DNA from: Oegoconia quadripuncta
Taxonomy: Eukaryota; Arthropoda; Insecta; Lepidoptera; Autostichidae
NCBI GenBank assembly: GCA_949316235.1
Contig: OX438741.1
Location: forward strand, 24,022,324-24,086,323
DNA length: 64,000 nt
Direction of reading: 5' to 3'
Part shown: positions 1 through 11,665 of the stretch, one piece after another
How positions within the stretch are numbered: position 1 is the stretch's first letter
Layout: every line of letters starts with the position of its first letter
Notes under the pieces: model-generated
Seen by the model: the letters and a program-made list of their open reading frames with translations, nothing else
Databases searched by the model: none
What the model was told of the DNA's origin: nothing
Position numbers and translations under genes: made by a program

Positions 1-477
1 AAATACCTGCTATTTTAAGGGAACTATGAATTTACTCGTCCGGTCCTTCTGATTCGCAAGTGATTTATATAGTGCCTCAACTCTCAAAGGATTACGCACG
101 CTTCACAATTTGTTTTGTGTATGTTTTAAAGAAACTTCTTCGGGTCTCGTTGGTTTTTTTGCTCCTAAAGCGTAAGTCTGAGTCGTGGTTGAATCATCTT
201 TATTTTTCCATACTTTCAACCTTGATTCGTATTCAATGCTTGTGAAAACAAATAGGTTTTCATCATCAATTTTTTTATTAAATTATATGGTAGAGTGTGA
301 AACGATATTTAGCCAGTAGAATAACTTTTGATTTTTTGAAGTTCAAAGATATTACGGGTGTCCTTCGTCCACCCTCCTCACTATCTCACTCCTCTTTCAA
401 CTTTCAAGTCTGAAGGATTAATCCGCCGTATTTCGGTGTTTTGCTTGGTAGAGGTTGTTGGACCGATAGGACAGAAC

Positions 478-534
478 TACTCCATCCGAATCCTATCTAA
501 CAGCATGGCTGTTAGATAGGATTCGGATGGAGTA
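478..534. repeat. Perfect fold-back palindrome, 27-bp arms
   Basis: The arms 478-504 and 508-534 are exact reverse complements separated by three bases (atg). The right arm runs directly into the RNase H-like LINE fragment and seems to be part of its coding sequence, so the left arm looks like an inverted copy made at the 5' edge of the fragment. Confidence 0.9.
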
Positions 535-1260
535 TTACAAGCCCTGAACTGCAATAGCATAACTTCTGGGCTCATCGTAGAATATCACCAATCTCCGACG
601 GAGGTGTGCTCACGAAAAGGGACACAGTGGATCAAGAGGCAACAACGCTGCGGACGAGTTGGCGAGAAGGGGCTCTGCAATTAATGATGGTGCAGGATCC
701 TGAGCCAATTGTCCCACTGCCGTTTTGTCAAATCAAAGCATGGTTTCATCAGCGCACTACATCGCTACACAATAATGACCGGACCTCAAGGGTAGACTTC
801 AGGCAAACCAGAGCGGCAGTCCCAGCTCGGAGTATGCGCCTAACTCGACAACTTATGCGCCTCTCCAAGGCGCAACTGTGTTTGATCACGGGTACAATCA
901 CAGGTCACGGTCATTATAACAAACACAGATGTTTGGCCTATATTGTTCCTATATTGAACAGATCAATATAGGTATCACATAGACAGCCTCCTGTGCAGTG
1001 CGTGCATGGAGGCCGAGGAATAAGCCGCCTACGTGCTTTTGGAGTGCGTGGAGGTGGCCACACATCGAGCCACCCATCTTGGAGGATCGGAGTCTCTCCC
1101 CGAAGCCTGTAGCAACATCCCAAAGTTGCTCGGCTTCCTTCAGGAGCTTGGGAGGCAGTATTAACTATTCCCCCATATGCAAAATAGGCGCACTTAGCCG
1201 TCGAGTTGCGGAAACCAGCCCATGCAACAAATACGAAGTTAGGACGCATGTCACAACAAA
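508..1260 (+). pseudogene. LINE fragment: RNase H domain and zinc-knuckle C-terminus, decayed
   Basis: Translation around 620-690 gives GHSGSRGNNAADELARRGSA, a standard end of a LINE-encoded RNase H domain. Around 995-1150 another frame gives a cysteine-rich stretch (CSACMEAEE, then LLECVEVATHRATHLGG) typical of the tail of Jockey/I/R1-type ORF2 proteins. Frames change several times and stops interrupt the reading, so it cannot be functional. No reverse transcriptase precedes it: the copy is 5'-truncated and starts at the fold-back at 478-534. The exact clade is not decided. Confidence 0.7.
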
Positions 1261-1737
1261 ATATGTGCAGTGGCACGGACACTTAAATTCTTGTAGATCT
1301 AAGCTTGTTTCAGAAAAATACTTCTTTTAAAGTATTCTCTTAGCCTTGAGGTCAATATAAATACCATTCCTCTTTTATCTCTGAAAATTGTTATGATATT
1401 TTAAGGTACTTAGGGTAATAGAGAATTTTAATCTTTAAGATTTCACCAAACATACAATATAAAGTGTGTTATATAAAAAAATATGGAATAACTTAATCTA
1501 AGTAAGTGTGGAAGTTTCCGTGCATGACTCCCACTTACCCTTGATGGATTTTTAAAATGAAAATGTCATTGTAATAGATGAGGCGGGGTGTTATTGCAAA
1601 GACATCTAAGGAGCTGACATGAAAGTATAAAGTACGTGGTGTTAGAATACACAGAGTGGAATTCAGCTATTTTGATGCCAAAAAAATTAACTAAAATAGT
1701 GCCAAATAGTGCCCAAAGAAAAAAAATTGTGCCACTG
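1261..1737. other. AT-rich spacer
   Basis: No coding segment, SINE head or LINE tail is recognisable here. Confidence 0.5.
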
Positions 1738-1875
1738 TGTTTAATAGTATATTTATATACTCATCCATGACTCGGGAATAAAATTGTTCGTATTCCTTAC
1801 ACAAACATTTACCTAACAGGATTCGAATTCGCAACAGGTTTCGAAGGCAGGACATTACACAACCAACAGTATATA
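1738..1875 (-). repeat. SINE family B copy, partial
   Basis: Reading the minus strand there is a tRNA-like B-box (in the plus strand, gattcgaattcgcaac) followed by the family B body (catgactcgggaataaa... in plus). It is diverged and lacks the far end. Confidence 0.6.
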
Positions 1876-2642
1876 AAAGTAGATTAGGTACTGGACGAAG
1901 GCTCTTCCATGGACAGTTCGCACCGTTTTCCACTCTGGGCGTGCGGTTTGGCGATCGCAGAATTTTTGGGAACATCATTGACGCGCCTGCCCATCACTTG
2001 TGTAGGTAAATATGCTGTTATGCTCACGAAACACAATCGTCTATTACAACACCCACGGGAAGAGATAGATTGGTCTAATTGAAGAGATTTAGGCCTTGTT
2101 AATTATTTAAATAAAAAGCAGTGTGTGGGTTGACTCATTTATTGGAAGAGAGAAAAAAGGGATATAAGTACCACAGATACAAAATTTGGCCAACCATAGA
2201 TTCTTTAATTTTTTATATATTTAACACTTATTTTTCGGGATTTAAACGGCCAATAAATACAAAACAGCCAGCATAAAGTATTACGTATAAGTAATTAAAA
2301 AATTTGAACTAATTTTAGAAATGAATTATGATGAATTGACTTTCTGAAATACTTAAATTAATAATTTGCTCATTACTTTATCCTCTCAATTTAATTTAGA
2401 TAGCTTTGTGAGTTCGCTATTATCTTGTAGTAAAATTGTGAAAGCGACAGAGAACTCCATTAGAATAGCACTTTTAAAGTCTAATTAGAACGATGCGAAG
2501 CTGTACCAGCTTTTGAAGGTTCAGAATAATTCGTTATTATTTGGGAAGAAACTGGGCCATCTGGGCACAGACATGCAATACTACTGTTGGGTACAGGAAC
2601 TAGCATTGTTTTTATATTTTTTTATTTTTTTCTACGTATGAT
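1876..2642. other. AT-rich spacer
   Basis: No gene or repeat could be recognised. Short open frames show no protein-like composition. Confidence 0.5.
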
Positions 2643-2890
2643 ATACTAGCTTTCGCCCGCGGCTTCGCCTGCGTGGAATAACTGTATCGCGGAATATGTT
2701 TATCCCGCGGGAACTACTCACTTTATCGGGATAAAGATCCTATGTTTAAATCCAGGGTATATTCTACTTAAAAGAAATAAAAAAAAAACCTATATGCCAA
2801 ATTTCATCCAAATCTGTTTATCCTTTAGTGAGCAATAAACAAACAAACAAATAAATAAACATCCAAACTTTCGCATTTATAATATTGGTT
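2643..2890 (+). repeat. Dispersed repeat R (actagcttTCGCCCGCGGC type)
   Basis: It begins with actagctttcgcccgcggc and ends with atccaaactttcgcatttataatatt, with an (aaca)n tract before the end. The same start and end are seen at 13737-13905 and 28281-28506. It is a very common lepidopteran interspersed repeat, but the parent element is not identifiable from the copy. Confidence 0.75.
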
Positions 2891-3089
2891 AGATAGTACC
2901 TTACTGTATTTTATGAAACGTACAGAAGTATGAAAATAATTGGCATTGATTAACATATTTTTATATGAACTACATGCAATGAATGAACAATTAGCGTTTT
3001 CCTTTACGTGTGAAAATTGCCATTTTCACAAAATCGAAATCTCCATAGTGTTATTGTATTTCAATTTAAGTCGAAGTAGATACATGATG

Positions 3090-3245
3090 ATGATGATGCT
3101 TCCGACCGATTTCGGCCATAGCGACCACTTCGACTCCCAATTGGTTTGGCGCTGGTGCTCAAGCTGGCTAACATAGTCGAATTTTTGCCGTGAACTCCGT
3201 GCGCAATGTAGGCACGTAAGCACACCTTCTATACGTAGTGACAAT
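3090..3245 (+). repeat. Interspersed repeat with (gat)n start
   Basis: It starts at a gatgatgatg run and continues as ccgaccgatttcggccatagcg..., which I recognise as the start of a repeat seen in lepidopteran genomes. Only one copy is seen here, so the boundaries are approximate. Confidence 0.4.
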
Positions 3246-3289
3246 GAATAGTGGTGGAAAGTGGTTGGCTATCCCATCCCATCCCATCG

Positions 3290-3480
3290 ACGAGCGATTG
3301 GTTTTATTCTATACTTTGCCGGGAACGCACACGGCCAATCGGTTATTTATTATAGATCTGTCTCAAAATCAAAGATGAAAACTATTTTATTTCGTATTTA
3401 GAAAAATAATATCTGAATTCTTCGTGACCCGTATAATTACCGCTGATTCACAAGGCAGAGAAGAATGAGCAAGGCGCTTT
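3290..3480 (+). repeat. Dispersed direct repeat, copy 1 (with 5365-5567)
   Basis: About 190 bp match 5365-5567 in the same orientation, including the shared block aaactattttatttcgta and the shared tail cacaaggcagagaagaatga. The second copy differs by scattered substitutions and small indels. No coding capacity. Confidence 0.8.
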
Positions 3481-4129
3481 ATTAATGACGTATTATAATC
3501 GCACTTGATAGGTGAGGCTTATCAATCACAATCAAATGGTTTGTAGGTTGTTGGTGAAAGTGTGTGTGTATATGTCATTACAATTGGTTATTCGACGAAA
3601 TGTTAACAATTTATCATTACGTGGATAATGAATGGCAGCGGGTGGATGGGTTTTCAGCTCGTCGCGTTTAGCGTCGAGGTCAGCCTTTACGCTTCTCCTC
3701 GAAATCGCTTAGTCGCCTATGCACTACCCTGCGCCATGGAGGACGTTGTGCTGCTAAACCTTCCCATCGGGATACATAATTATTCATTAAAAAACATAAA
3801 TAATTTTTCACGTCACCAGCTCGAAAAAGAGAGCAAAACCCGGTTTTGCAAGTAAGACTATGAGTTTTAATAAATAACTTCAAATAATATATTTTTACTT
3901 GAAGCGAAAAAGGAGCAGCGAAGTTCTATTGAAAATATGACAAGTTTCAAATGTGGAAAATCTCTTAACATCGGAAGAGCTTGCAGATATCTAAATAGAT
4001 ATGAACATGGTCCGTGCCACCGTAGATGGCTGACCGCGAAGAGTGTGTGAAAAATAGTAGCGGATATATTGCGTAACTTTAATGTGAAATTGTTCTGTAT
4101 TTATTGCTTTTACTCGATTTTTACATAAA
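3481..4129. other. Spacer
   Basis: No gene or element is recognised. A 75-codon frame at 3628-3855 has no recognisable protein features. Confidence 0.45.
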
Positions 4130-4276
4130 TAAAAAGAGCAACCGTTGAGTTCCTTGCTCGTTCTTCTCTGGGGAGTCAGCTTTGTAAATGCGCAGTAAAT
4201 TTAAATTTGATAGTGACATTTTCAAGTGATAAACTTATCCTACGATATAAAAATATTTGATTTGATTTGATTTGAT
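4130..4276 (+). repeat. LINE 3' tail family F
   Basis: Contains gagcaaccgttgagttcc, then cgttcttctctggggagt, and ends in (tttgatt)n. The same order is seen at 14735-14897, where it follows a LINE ORF2 C-terminus, which identifies this as the 3' end of that LINE family. Confidence 0.75.
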
Positions 4277-5364
4277 AAGCTTCAGTTTTGGTTTTACGAT
4301 GAACGAAAGTTTGAAGTATTTATCGACCTATCATAAAAAGTTGGTATTGTGAATCTATAGAGACCTTTTATGAGTTTTTCCAGACAAGGTAAATAAATAA
4401 GGATAAACAGTAGATCTAGAGATTTTATGTATACACATAATATAATAGAGTAAGGTAACATAAGCCGAGTGATAAATTCTCTTGAAAAATTACGCCATTT
4501 TCTTAGGAGCTTCTCACGGCGCGGTAGAATGATTGACATCGTAATTTATTTTAAAAGCCTTACCTTTATTTTACGTAATGAGTGTATTTCAAAATCTTGG
4601 AAATTTCCTTAATCTTCAATAGGGATAACCACTTAGGACAGTTGAAACAATAAAATTAGTATTGACCAAAACGTCTTCTTTGTGGATAGTGGCTTTCGTT
4701 CCACTTTCGGTGGTATGCAAAGCATCATTCAGACATTTAAGAATAATTTATTGAATTTCACAAATGAGTTTGACATAAATCAATATATAGATATACAATC
4801 TTACATCTAACAAAATGGGACGCTTTACCTGTGGGTCCCGTACTAGGCAGTGCCTGTAACGCACGAGCCATTACATATTATATGAAGCTGTTCGAGTAAA
4901 AGTTTTCAATAAAAAGGAAAATGCACACAAGCGCGACAAATATATCAACAGAATATTCTCGATTCTTCTTTAATCTAACTGCATGAGCCACGTCCTAACC
5001 ATATTCCTTAGATGGAATCTACTTAGGTCTCCAATCCTACAGAATTTGCAAACCTGCCTGTAGATAAATGGCAACCTAAATCTGGGGAACCGTTGTGCAA
5101 ATGCTATATTGGTTGAGGGGGTTACAATTTTAGGTTCTCGTTTTGCAGGGGGACCGCCAACAGTTGAGGTAACTATGAGCGGCTAGAGTCACTCTTAATA
5201 TATACAAGCCGCGGACGGTAAGAACTTTACACTCCTTATACAAGGCCGCGGTGGGAGACATAATATACCTGGCTAGTGCCTTCTATTATAAATCACAGAT
5301 CAATATAGACTATAAAGTCCACTACCGAACATAACCCTCTCCCGTGGGAGGATTTGCTATCCCA
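4277..5364. other. Spacer
   Basis: No coding or repeat identity is recognised. Confidence 0.45.
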
Positions 5365-5567
5365 GATATTTGGGTGCTCGACGGGCGATTGGTTTTTCCT
5401 ATATCTACTTCGCTGGGAACCACACGGCTAAACGGCTATTATAGAAGTGTCTCAAAATCAAACATGAAAACTATTTTATTTCGTAGTTAGAAAAATAATA
5501 TCTGAATTATTCGTGACCCCTATAATTACCGCAGATTCACAAGGCAGAGAAGAATGAGCAAGACGCT
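5365..5567 (+). repeat. Dispersed direct repeat, copy 2 (with 3290-3480)
   Basis: See 3290-3480. Both copies end at cacaaggcagagaagaatgagcaa and are in the same orientation about 2.1 kb apart. Confidence 0.8.
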
Positions 5568-6400
5568 TTCTCTATTAAAATAAATATTACACTATTGCCC
5601 TATGGTCACAGAATTAATCTATTGTCACCGCATTACCATATATTCCGGAGAGGTCATTTGTCACTTAATAACATGTCATTTAAAGTTAGAGGCTTCAAGT
5701 AGCTCGATAAAAGTTGATTTGTCACCAAATTTTGCCTGATTATACTATATAGCCAATCTTTACCCTATATGATGTTACTATAGGCTATGTCACATGTCAC
5801 TATTTTTCTTAAACGATTTTAAAAGAATTCTTACGTAGTTTTCGTAAATACTTTGCGATGCTAATGTTAATTATAGTGATTTCCTTAAATCTATTTCTAA
5901 GATTTACCATGACATACATGATAATTCAAGCCCACCCACTATGGAAAAAGCGGGGTTTAATTATTAATTTTAAAATGGTAGAATGAATCTATCTACCAGC
6001 AAGTAGACAACTGTACCAGCATTTAATAGGTCCGCAGACGAAGTTAAACTCATTATCTAATGTTTATTGGGCTGTGTTGACCTTTGGCGTTTGCCAATTA
6101 CACGGTAGGACGAATTTATTAAATCCTGTAAAGGTAAGTAGAGGAAAGAGGAAGGGTTGAAAGGTAAAAATAGAGTCAACCAAATTATTTTCCCATTTGT
6201 TGGACTAACGTCGATTGAGTGTTGAAAACTTAGCTTTGTTTTGCTGAGCGTCATTAAATGTATTAACTATTTAGGTTATTCTCTTCTAATACATATATGT
6301 AAATATATAACAACGCCATGTTTCTTTTGTTAGAATTATGTAGTTTATTGTACAATTTGAAGCATTAGCGGCGCAGTTGCATTCGCTATTCGTTTTTGAT
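5568..6400. other. AT-rich spacer
   Basis: Nothing recognisable. Confidence 0.45.
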
Positions 6401-6705
6401 TAGCGAACGCAATGTCTGGCGAGGTCAGCCAGTGGATGGGTGACAACTAGTGGCATTTTAAAACATGTGTGTTTCTGTGCTTCGGAGGGCACGTAAAATA
6501 ATCGCTCCCGGTTGGATTTAATTGAAGGCAATCGTTAAGCCGAGGCGGTGGTCTATGGGCGGCTTAAAACACTGACTGTCAGGTGATCTCTAGTCTGACA
6601 CAAATCCGCTACTGGGCCCGCGTGGTAGATGATGGCCCATATACCCTCTCTCAGTGAGAGAAGGCTGTGCCCCAGTGGGGACGTGTAAGGCTGTTGATGA
6701 TGCTT
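6401..6705 (+). repeat. SINE family E with 5S rRNA-like head
   Basis: The head around 6412-6445 (ctggcgaggtcagccagtgg, then atgggtgac) resembles the second half of animal 5S rRNA (ggcgcggtcagtacttggatgggtgac). The body ends with a block common in Lepidoptera (ggcccatataccctctctc ... gccccagtggggacgtgtaa ... gttgatgatg). Other copies of the head are at 13672, 26855 and 38925, and of the body at 25157. SINEs built on 5S rRNA use an internal RNA polymerase III promoter, so that is the inferred mode of transcription. Confidence 0.65.
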
Positions 6706-7975
6706 GTTTATATTAAAAAAAGACTTAATAATCACAAAAACTAAGCACTCTTGTTAGTGTTTTACGTTGCCTCTTTACAAAATACAATAAATTATAAAGA
6801 AATATATCTTTCCCTTTTCTGGTTATTTCACTTTTTCTATCGAATTAATCGAATCTAATAGGTATTATAATACTTGATTATCCGTATTGTGAAACTTGCT
6901 ATACTATTTTATAATATTATATTAAATGTACTTTATTGTACAACAAATGGAAAATACTTTTCTCACTTGAAGCTTGGTACACTTTCCATGTAGTGAAATA
7001 CTTGCTGAAGTAGTATATTGTCGTAAGCAGATGATTAAATTAGTAATTCCATTGAATGCCCAGGCAGATCGTAACGTAGTGGACATAGCTGCATATTGAA
7101 AACTGCGCTGCCCAAAACCTGACCTAGACAACCCGCTCTGAGCAGTAGTTTTTTGTAAAAGCGAGAGTATGCGTCATACTTTACGATGCAATAAGGTATT
7201 CAATTGAATGTTTAATTCAACGATCTGCCTACGACACAATATACTAGATTATCGGCTAAATCATGGAAATTAATTGAATTGCACTTATCTTTAAAAGGTG
7301 AGCGTACTTTCCCAGCACCTTGGAAGATAAAATATTAACCAAAACAAATCGACGACGTGATTAATGAAGATCTACGCAAAGGGCGATTGAATGAGAAATG
7401 TGGCAATATTTCCGTGATTTTTCAAAAATTGAGAGTCATTGAAGTTGTTCCGGAACTTCTGTTCTTTGTAATTCGCAACCCTAAAAGAGGGGTTATTTAT
7501 TTTAGTGTGTTTTTGACTGAAATAAGTATTATGACAATATTACGATAATAAAGATAAAAGAATGAATTAATTCAAGGTGATAGCGACTATCTATCAATGG
7601 GTACACAAACTATAGTCTATCAAGCGGATGGAGAGCTTAAAAATTGCACTTGGCTCCATACCTTGGGTAAAGCTATCTTGTGAGAGCGTGTTGTTGTCAA
7701 CAACAACGATGCGGTTATCGTTATCATTTCATTATGATTATCATTACAATATTTAACAACGATTGGCACCAAAGTGGGAAACAATGAATATTAAGAATGA
7801 CAGGTTCCAAATTCAAATGGAAATTATATTTTTTTTTCTATTGTAACAAATGACGAGACTAAGTAGGGATACCTCACTGTTCGGCCAAAATTCTGCTATT
7901 ATACTCTTTATGACAACTATTTTAAAATAGGAATTTTACTGAAAAGTCTTTAATGGCTTTTTCATTTCTTTTTGT
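6706..7975. other. AT-rich spacer
   Basis: No gene or element recognised in 1.27 kb. Confidence 0.45.
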
Positions 7976-8120
7976 AAAGAATCAACATTATGAGGTTTGT
8001 TGGATGAGATCTGTTGTAGAGGTAAGCTCGTTTTTTGTATATTTTTAATAGTGTCCTGTTTTTTTTTGTTTTCTTTAATGTGTATGCTTATATGCAATAA
8101 AGTGTTAAATAAAATATATA
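7976..8120 (+). repeat. LINE 3' tail family G
   Basis: The segment aggtttgttggatgagatc ... aagctcgttttttgtatat ... tatgcaataaagtgtt recurs at 11545-11665 and, more diverged, at 24612-24725. The caataaagtgtt end looks like a polyadenylation signal at the 3' end of a LINE. Confidence 0.65.
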
Positions 8121-8450
8121 AATTATTAGCTTGGCGATTGTACTGCCCCAAACGCAACCAGATTAATATTTGAATAATAGTATTATCTTAAGGCAAGAAG
8201 TTAGTCCTTAACCATGCTATAAGTGAATGTAATAGGAGGACGGATGGTCATAACCTATGATACACGTACCTACATTCTAGGAGTAAGTATTCCTGATTCT
8301 CTTCAGATGGATGAAGCGGGACAATAGAAGGCAGGATCGTTAGGCAGCCCCAATTCTGTAAAGTTGGTACACTTTTACTGCAGAGAACCAGGAAGTAGAT
8401 TCCCACTATCTCCGCAAAAACTCCGCAACTAACTTGCAACAAATAAATAT
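8121..8450. other. Spacer before the GC-rich insertion
   Basis: No gene recognised. Confidence 0.4.
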
Positions 8451-8466
8451 CAATTTCATTAGAGCC
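8451..8466. repeat. Target site duplication, left copy
   Basis: caatttcattagagcc is repeated at 9860-9875, on the other side of the GC-rich insertion. A following t would make it 17 bp but cannot be told apart from the poly(T). Confidence 0.9.
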
Positions 8467-9859
8467 TTTTTTTTTTTTTTTTTTTTTTTTTTTACCAGGA
8501 GAAACGCTCATGCTTATCCGCCCTCCTCGGGGGAGGGGGGCGGATTATGTCGGACTCCGGCACAGAAGGTGCCGGCCTACCGACTAAAAACTCCTGGGTG
8601 TTCCCTCGCGCGCGCCGTTGACGGCGTGGCCGCGGGTACCATCTGGTATTCGTCCGCAGCCACGCCAGCGCGGTGCCCGCCGCCAGGACAAAAGCGGCGG
8701 CAGGCCCACCTCTGGGCTGGAGCAGGGAGGAATCGCCTGGTCCAGCCACCTCTAGAAGGCGCGCGGAAAACACCGCGCGCGCCTTCTCGCGGGGCCTATG
8801 TGTGGGCGGTGATCCCCCCGGATCGCCACCCACGGCCCCGCAGGGTAGGGGGGCAGAGGATCGCCTATCATTAAAGATAAGCTCTCCTCCGTGCCCCCCA
8901 TGCGGCTGCATCTCCCCTCGCTCTGCGAGTGACCTCGCAAAGAGAGAGGACCGCTTTCCACGGCCTCTCCTTGGCGTCCGCAGCTCGAACCTGGCTGCGG
9001 CCGGCAAAGAGTGGCCGTCCCGCACGGCTACGACCTCTCAGCAGAGAGGTCGTCCCCTACCATAGCGGCCTGCAACAGCGGGAGGCCCGGAGAGGAGGCG
9101 GGGGAAAACCGCCCCCCCAACCCTCCCGCCGTCTCCCCCTGCGAGCATAGGGAGAGGGCCGCTTCCCACGACCTCTCGTCGACGGCCGCAGCCTTAGCTG
9201 CAGTCGTCAAGGAGAGGTCGCCCAAGTGCTGCAGACGATTCCACGGCGTCCCCTGCCCATATGGACATATGGGCATTCCTCAGGGAGCGCCGCTTCCTCG
9301 CCGCAGCCCGCTGTGGTGGAATTCGCCCTCCACCATCCCTCGTCGCTCCACTCCCGAAAACGAATTTTCAGGAGTGGGACGACGAGGGCATCTCGGCGCC
9401 GAGGCGGGCCTCGGAGCCGAGACTTGGGCTGGTTTTTTATAGAGGTTTTCCTTCCTCGCGGTCCGGGCGGTTAAGCCAAGACCCTCGGTCCCGGACTGCA
9501 GCTGAAAGCCGCGGTCCCGGATTACGAGCCCGGCGGTGGCAAGGGGTAGGAGGTTCACCCCAAACCTCCTCCCCAGGCCTGCTCGGCGGCAGTGCGAGTG
9601 CACACCGAGCCCACCCTTACTCCCCCACTAGGAGGGGAGCGTCTCCTGCTCCATCCGCAGTGCCCTCTGCTAAACCAGAGGGACACGCGGAGGAGCCCAC
9701 CCCGTCAGACTATTAGCCATCGGTCAACAAGAACCCTTAAAGGGAAGTTGTTGACCGATGCCCAGGGTGCACCGGCCCAACGACTACCGTTCCCCCCAGA
9801 CGTATCCAGGAGGACAAGTAGCCATCAGGCACACGAGGAGGTTGTCTGACATCGCACCC
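8467..9859 (-). mobile_element. GC-rich retro-insertion with poly(A) tail (minus strand)
   Basis: A run of 27 T at 8467-8493 is the poly(A) tail of a minus-strand copy. The 1,393-bp insert is flanked by a 16-17-bp target duplication, the signature of target-primed reverse transcription. The insert is far richer in G+C than its surroundings and holds imperfect internal repeats built around a gagaggtcgt-type unit (near 8940, 9040, 9170 and 9210). Long overlapping open frames on both strands (for example 8492-9025 minus and 9011-9442 plus) follow from the low stop-codon density of GC-rich DNA and show no domain I know. Best guess: the 3' part of a 5'-truncated LINE or a non-autonomous retroelement. 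The family is not identified. Confidence 0.75.
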
Positions 9860-9876
9860 CAATTTCATTAGAGCCT
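9860..9876. repeat. Target site duplication, right copy
   Basis: Matches 8451-8466 exactly. Confidence 0.9.
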
Positions 9877-10780
9877 ACAATACCCTAAGATTCTAATAAA
9901 GAAAAAAAAATGGAACTAGCTAAAAAAAAAAAAAATCCTATAATTTTTTTTATGACCGAGCTTTTTTTTAAGAATAAGAAAGAATAACAATAGTTTATTG
10001 GCACGATGCAAAAACGAATGAAGAAGATCCCGACAATGCTGTTACTTGTTGCCTGAATAGGTAGACTACACTCCACCTACCCCATTTTCTTATGTTCAAC
10101 GATCTGCCGAACAACCTGTATACTACGAAGTTGTTTCAACAACGTGTTAGTATTACACACCTGAGGGAAGTATCTTTCAAATCGAAATAAGTAGCTATAC
10201 CTACTCGTATATAATCTTAAGAATGGATCGTAAAATGGGTTTGTTGCCCTAAATGGATCCGTGAATGGATCACAAATCAACACTTGCTATAGTAATAAAA
10301 GTATACGGCGTACGGGGCTGTTGTCGGGAACCCCAAACACGAATACTATCAATCTACATTTATGTACCTACTATACTTAAATGTACCAACATTTTCATTT
10401 TATTTGTTTTGCTTTGGAGTGAGTATCAGTTAGTCTACTTCCTCTTAGGCTAGTCCTATAGAACTGGAGAAGACAGCCAAACGAGTATTATTCTCATCGG
10501 TCCGCTATACCTTTTGCTTCAGGCCTTTATTATGGAGTATGTTATGGATTACGTTCTGATGTGTGATTGGTTGGCTCATCGATTGCTCGGAAATTTGACG
10601 TTGTCTCATTGGTCAACGATAACCACGACGATACTGATAAAATTATAGGGCTGAACCTATCATCGCATTAAGCTTTTAAGAACTTTATAAAACAGAAAAC
10701 CGCATCTGCCGCAGTCAGTTGACCAGGAATATTAGACCTGGAATTGGATTGGAATTTAATTGGATTCATTGTGTGTTAAA
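9877..10780. other. Spacer
   Basis: No coding features. The part near 10480-10780 has a promoter-like mix of sequence that could be a solo LTR remnant, but no partner or matching ends were found. Confidence 0.35.
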
Positions 10781-11265
10781 CGTTGACTTGTAGCACTGAA
10801 ACGTGGTCTCTCACTATGGGCCTACTAAAAAAGCCCAAGGTCACGCCACGTGCTTTGGAGAGGGCGATGCTCGGCGTGTCACTATGTGGAAATGAGGAAA
10901 TACGTAGGCGAAAGAAGGTCACTGACATAGCCCCGCGGATTTACAAGTTGATCTGGGAGTGGGCAGATCTAGCATACGATATAACATAGCTCGACGAACT
11001 GATGGCCGGTGGGGCGTTAAAGTTCTCGAGTGGAGACCACGCACCGGCCAGCGCAGCGGATTTGTTCAATCCGTAGAAGAAGGAATGTTACCGACGTAAC
11101 CCAGCGAACGAGGAAGTTTTTTTTAATAATAATAATGCTTGAAGTTGATGTGGCAATGGGCAGGTCAATTAAAATTTTTGAGTGGAAATTACGCAGACGC
11201 ATTAGCAAGAGCGTAGGATTTCCACCCACAAGATGGTCGATTTTTTATTCCATAGATGATTTCCC
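10781..11265 (+). pseudogene. RTE-like LINE ORF2 C-terminal fragment(s)
   Basis: The frame at 10783-10989 contains TETWSLTMGLLKKPKVTPRA, then ERAMLGVSL and NEEIRRR, which is the typical C-terminal stretch of RTE-type reverse transcriptases in Lepidoptera. After a stop, 10995-11050 in a shifted frame encodes the following part (TDGRWG then LEWRPRTG-like). A second, weaker stretch at 11085-11250 repeats the motif order and may be another decayed copy. Related pieces are at 42312-42560 and 46060-47215. Confidence 0.7.
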
Positions 11266-11544
11266 TTTCCGAGTAGCTTGGACATACTGACTGACAGAGA
11301 AATTATTAAGCCCTATTATTATTTCCAATAAATTTAAATTGACATTGAACAAACATTATGTATATATATTATTGTATTTATCTCAATTATAATAACACAT
11401 AAGCATTATGGCTTTGTTGTCGACATGTTTATTTTCTTTTCTTTATCAGTTATATGTTTATTTATAATTTTGCTAAGCTTTTGTTTTTGTAAACTCTCTG
11501 TCTACTTTAAGTTACCTAATCCTAAATTGTCTCCTTACTGAGGT
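11266..11544. other. AT-rich spacer
   Basis: Nothing recognised. Confidence 0.4.
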
Positions 11545-11665
11545 TTGCTGGAAGAGATTATAGAATTAAGCTCGCCTTATGTATATTTTTAATATGGTCC
11601 CGGTTCTTTTGTTTTGTTTAGTATGTTGATTTATATGCAATAAAGTGTTATATAAATAAATGATT
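11545..11665 (+). repeat. LINE 3' tail family G
   Basis: Matches 7976-8120 in block order: gaggtttgctggaagagat, aagctcgccttatgtatat, tatgcaataaagtgtta. Confidence 0.7.

Noticed and set aside
8434..9849. Many long overlapping open frames on both strands
   Set aside because: They lie in a GC-rich retro-insertion where stop codons are rare, have no recognisable domains, and overlap on both strands.
10480..10780. Possible solo LTR
   Set aside because: No matching copy, TG...CA edges or target duplication could be found in the window.
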